A program made the position numbers and the translations under genes. Shown one piece after another: positions 63,228 to 64,000 of a DNA stretch of 64,000 bases. The DNA is from Candidatus Competibacteraceae bacterium. Its GTDB lineage: Bacteria > Pseudomonadota > Gammaproteobacteria > Competibacterales > Competibacteraceae. The notes beneath the pieces were generated by a model. That model was given only the letters and a program-made list of their open reading frames with translations, searched no databases and had not been told where the DNA came from. The stretch lies in contig RXIW01000002.1 of the NCBI GenBank assembly GCA_003989065.1, positions 62,001 through 126,000 on the forward strand, written 5' to 3'. Positions within the stretch are counted from its first letter, which is position 1. The number at the start of each line of letters is the position of its first letter.

Positions 63228-63695
63228 TCAAGCCTGGGCCGGCGCGGGGCGACGACTCACCATGAAGGTGGCGCTGCCCTCGACCACGACCGTTTCTCCC
63301 ACCGTGCAGATGGTCTGCATGATGACCCGGCGGCGATCGGGAATGATTTCCTTGATGGTACAGACCGCGGTGACGGTATCGCCGATGCGCACCGGGGCCG
63401 TGAAGCGCAGTTGCTGATCGACATACACTGCGCCCGGTCCGGGCAGGCGGGTGCCCGCCACGCAGGAAATCAGCCCGGCGCAGAACATGCCATGGGCGAT
63501 GCGGCCCTTGAACCGCGTCTGCGCGGCAAAGACCTCGTTGCAATGGATCGGATTGTTATCGCCGGTCAAGCCCGCGAACATCACCACATCGGTTTCGGTC
63601 ACGGTCTTGGCATGGGAAGCGGACATGCCCACCGAGAGGTCTTCGAGGAAATAGCCGTGCAGGGTATCGTTATATCCTTCGTGCGTAGGGTACAT
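63228..63695 (-). CDS. phaJ: MaoC-like (R)-specific enoyl-CoA hydratase (PhaJ type)
   Basis: A 155-residue hotdog hydratase. DVVMFAGLTGDNNPIH carries the catalytic Asp and His of the MaoC/PhaJ family, followed by RIAHGMFCAGLIS. PhaJ converts beta-oxidation enoyl-CoA to (R)-3-hydroxyacyl-CoA for PHA synthesis. This fits the phasin and storage-lipid genes, though the enzyme could serve another pathway. The start at 63695 has GGAGAG upstream. Confidence 0.82.
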   Translation of the reverse strand: MYPTHEGYNDTLHGYFLEDLSVGMSASHAKTVTETDVVMFAGLTGDNNPIHCNEVFAAQTRFKGRIAHGMFCAGLISCVAGTRLPGPGAVYVDQQLRFTAPVRIGDTVTAVCTIKEIIPDRRRVIMQTICTVGETVVVEGSATFMVSRRPAPAQA

Positions 63696-63782
63696 GAGTC
63701 TCTCCAATCGGTTTTATAGATATTCGGGGTCGTGTTGCGAACAGCCTGCAACGCGGCGGCATAGCCTACACGAATTTCACGT

Positions 63783-64000
63783 TCAGTGGCCGGCGTGGCC
63801 GGCATTCGGATCGATCACCACCCGCCCGCGCACCTGACCGGCCAGAATCGCTTCCGCTAGGCGCGGCGTCTCAGCCAACGGCACGACTTGCGTCATCCGC
63901 TCCAGCTGTGCAGCCGGCAAATCCTGCGCCAGTCGGCTCCAGGCAATCCGGCGCTGCTCCAGCGGGCACGCTACCGAATCCACCCCCAACAGTTTCACGC
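63783..64000 (-). CDS. AcuI/YhdH-type quinone oxidoreductase (5' partial)
   Basis: Only the C-terminal ~72 residues are in the window; the frame continues past base 64000. KLLGVDSVACPLEQRRIAW and RLAEAILAGQVRGRVVID match the end of AcuI/YhdH, the NADPH-dependent acryloyl-CoA reductases of the medium-chain dehydrogenase superfamily. In such organisms it could act in propionyl-CoA or storage metabolism. Confidence 0.7.
   Translation of the reverse strand, partial: VKLLGVDSVACPLEQRRIAWSRLAQDLPAAQLERMTQVVPLAETPRLAEAILAGQVRGRVVIDPNAGHAGH

Overview
The window looks like chromosome from a high-GC, storage-compound-accumulating gammaproteobacterium. The evidence is a rpsF-priB-rpsR-rplI-dnaB-alr-radA block (PriB and this order are gamma/betaproteobacterial), a RegB/RegA redox system, and genes for wax ester/triacylglycerol and polyhydroxyalkanoate (PHA) storage. 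A Competibacter-like lineage would fit, but no rRNA or other decisive marker is present, so the genus is not claimed. I saw no tRNA, rRNA, CRISPR array or complete insertion sequence.

Region 1 (1-20 kb) is mainly sulfur metabolism. A minus-strand operon sbp-cysT-cysW-cysA-cysB imports sulfate and encodes its regulator. It is divergent from a LarE-type sulfur transferase, followed by a Tat-type NosL-like protein, a small phosphatase and a RegA/RegB-type pair. The centre is a family 2A encapsulin shell gene (10958-11884). It is followed by a disordered Ala/Pro-rich protein that looks like the detached cargo-loading domain of a cysteine desulfurase, and then by the desulfurase itself. Converging on this, across a shared terminator, is a minus-strand operon: second sulfate-binding protein, cysteine synthase, serine acetyltransferase, XRE-cupin regulator, rhodanese. 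Together these would run from sulfate uptake to cysteine, to desulfuration inside a protein shell, to sulfur handling by the rhodanese. CysB here ends in almost the same nine residues as the serine acetyltransferase, whose C-terminus is known in other bacteria to dock into cysteine synthase. CysA also ends in DGEGI. This suggests CysK may bind the regulator directly.

Region 2 (18-43 kb) is mostly housekeeping: a methyltransferase, a degenerate FtsZ-like protein, the ribosomal/replication block, cca, rsmE, a YbaL-type antiporter, an amidase, an AcuC-like deacetylase, a YciA-type thioesterase, a CNNM/CorC-type protein, guaA, guaB and xseA. A 145-bp element with terminal inverted repeats (37864-38008) lies beside guaA.

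Region 3 (43-59 kb) is a neutral-lipid storage neighbourhood: alpha/beta hydrolase, FadD, a TetR regulator, patatin, PHA phasin, WS/DGAT acyltransferase, acyl-CoA-binding protein and a Marinobacter-type fatty acyl-CoA reductase. It is interrupted by an accessory island of about 5 kb (51.2-56.2 kb) bounded by a 42-bp direct repeat (40/42 identical). The island carries a Phd/VapC toxin-antitoxin pair, an ATPase plus TOPRIM-like two-gene module resembling PARIS/OLD defence systems, and a DUF262 protein. Beside it lies an intact higA antitoxin with a wrecked higB toxin.

Region 4 (58.8-64 kb) holds a Bcp peroxiredoxin, a PP2C phosphatase followed by a Ser/Thr kinase fused to a formylglycine-generating-enzyme-like domain, a MaoC/PhaJ-type hydratase, and the end of an AcuI/YhdH-type reductase running off the window.
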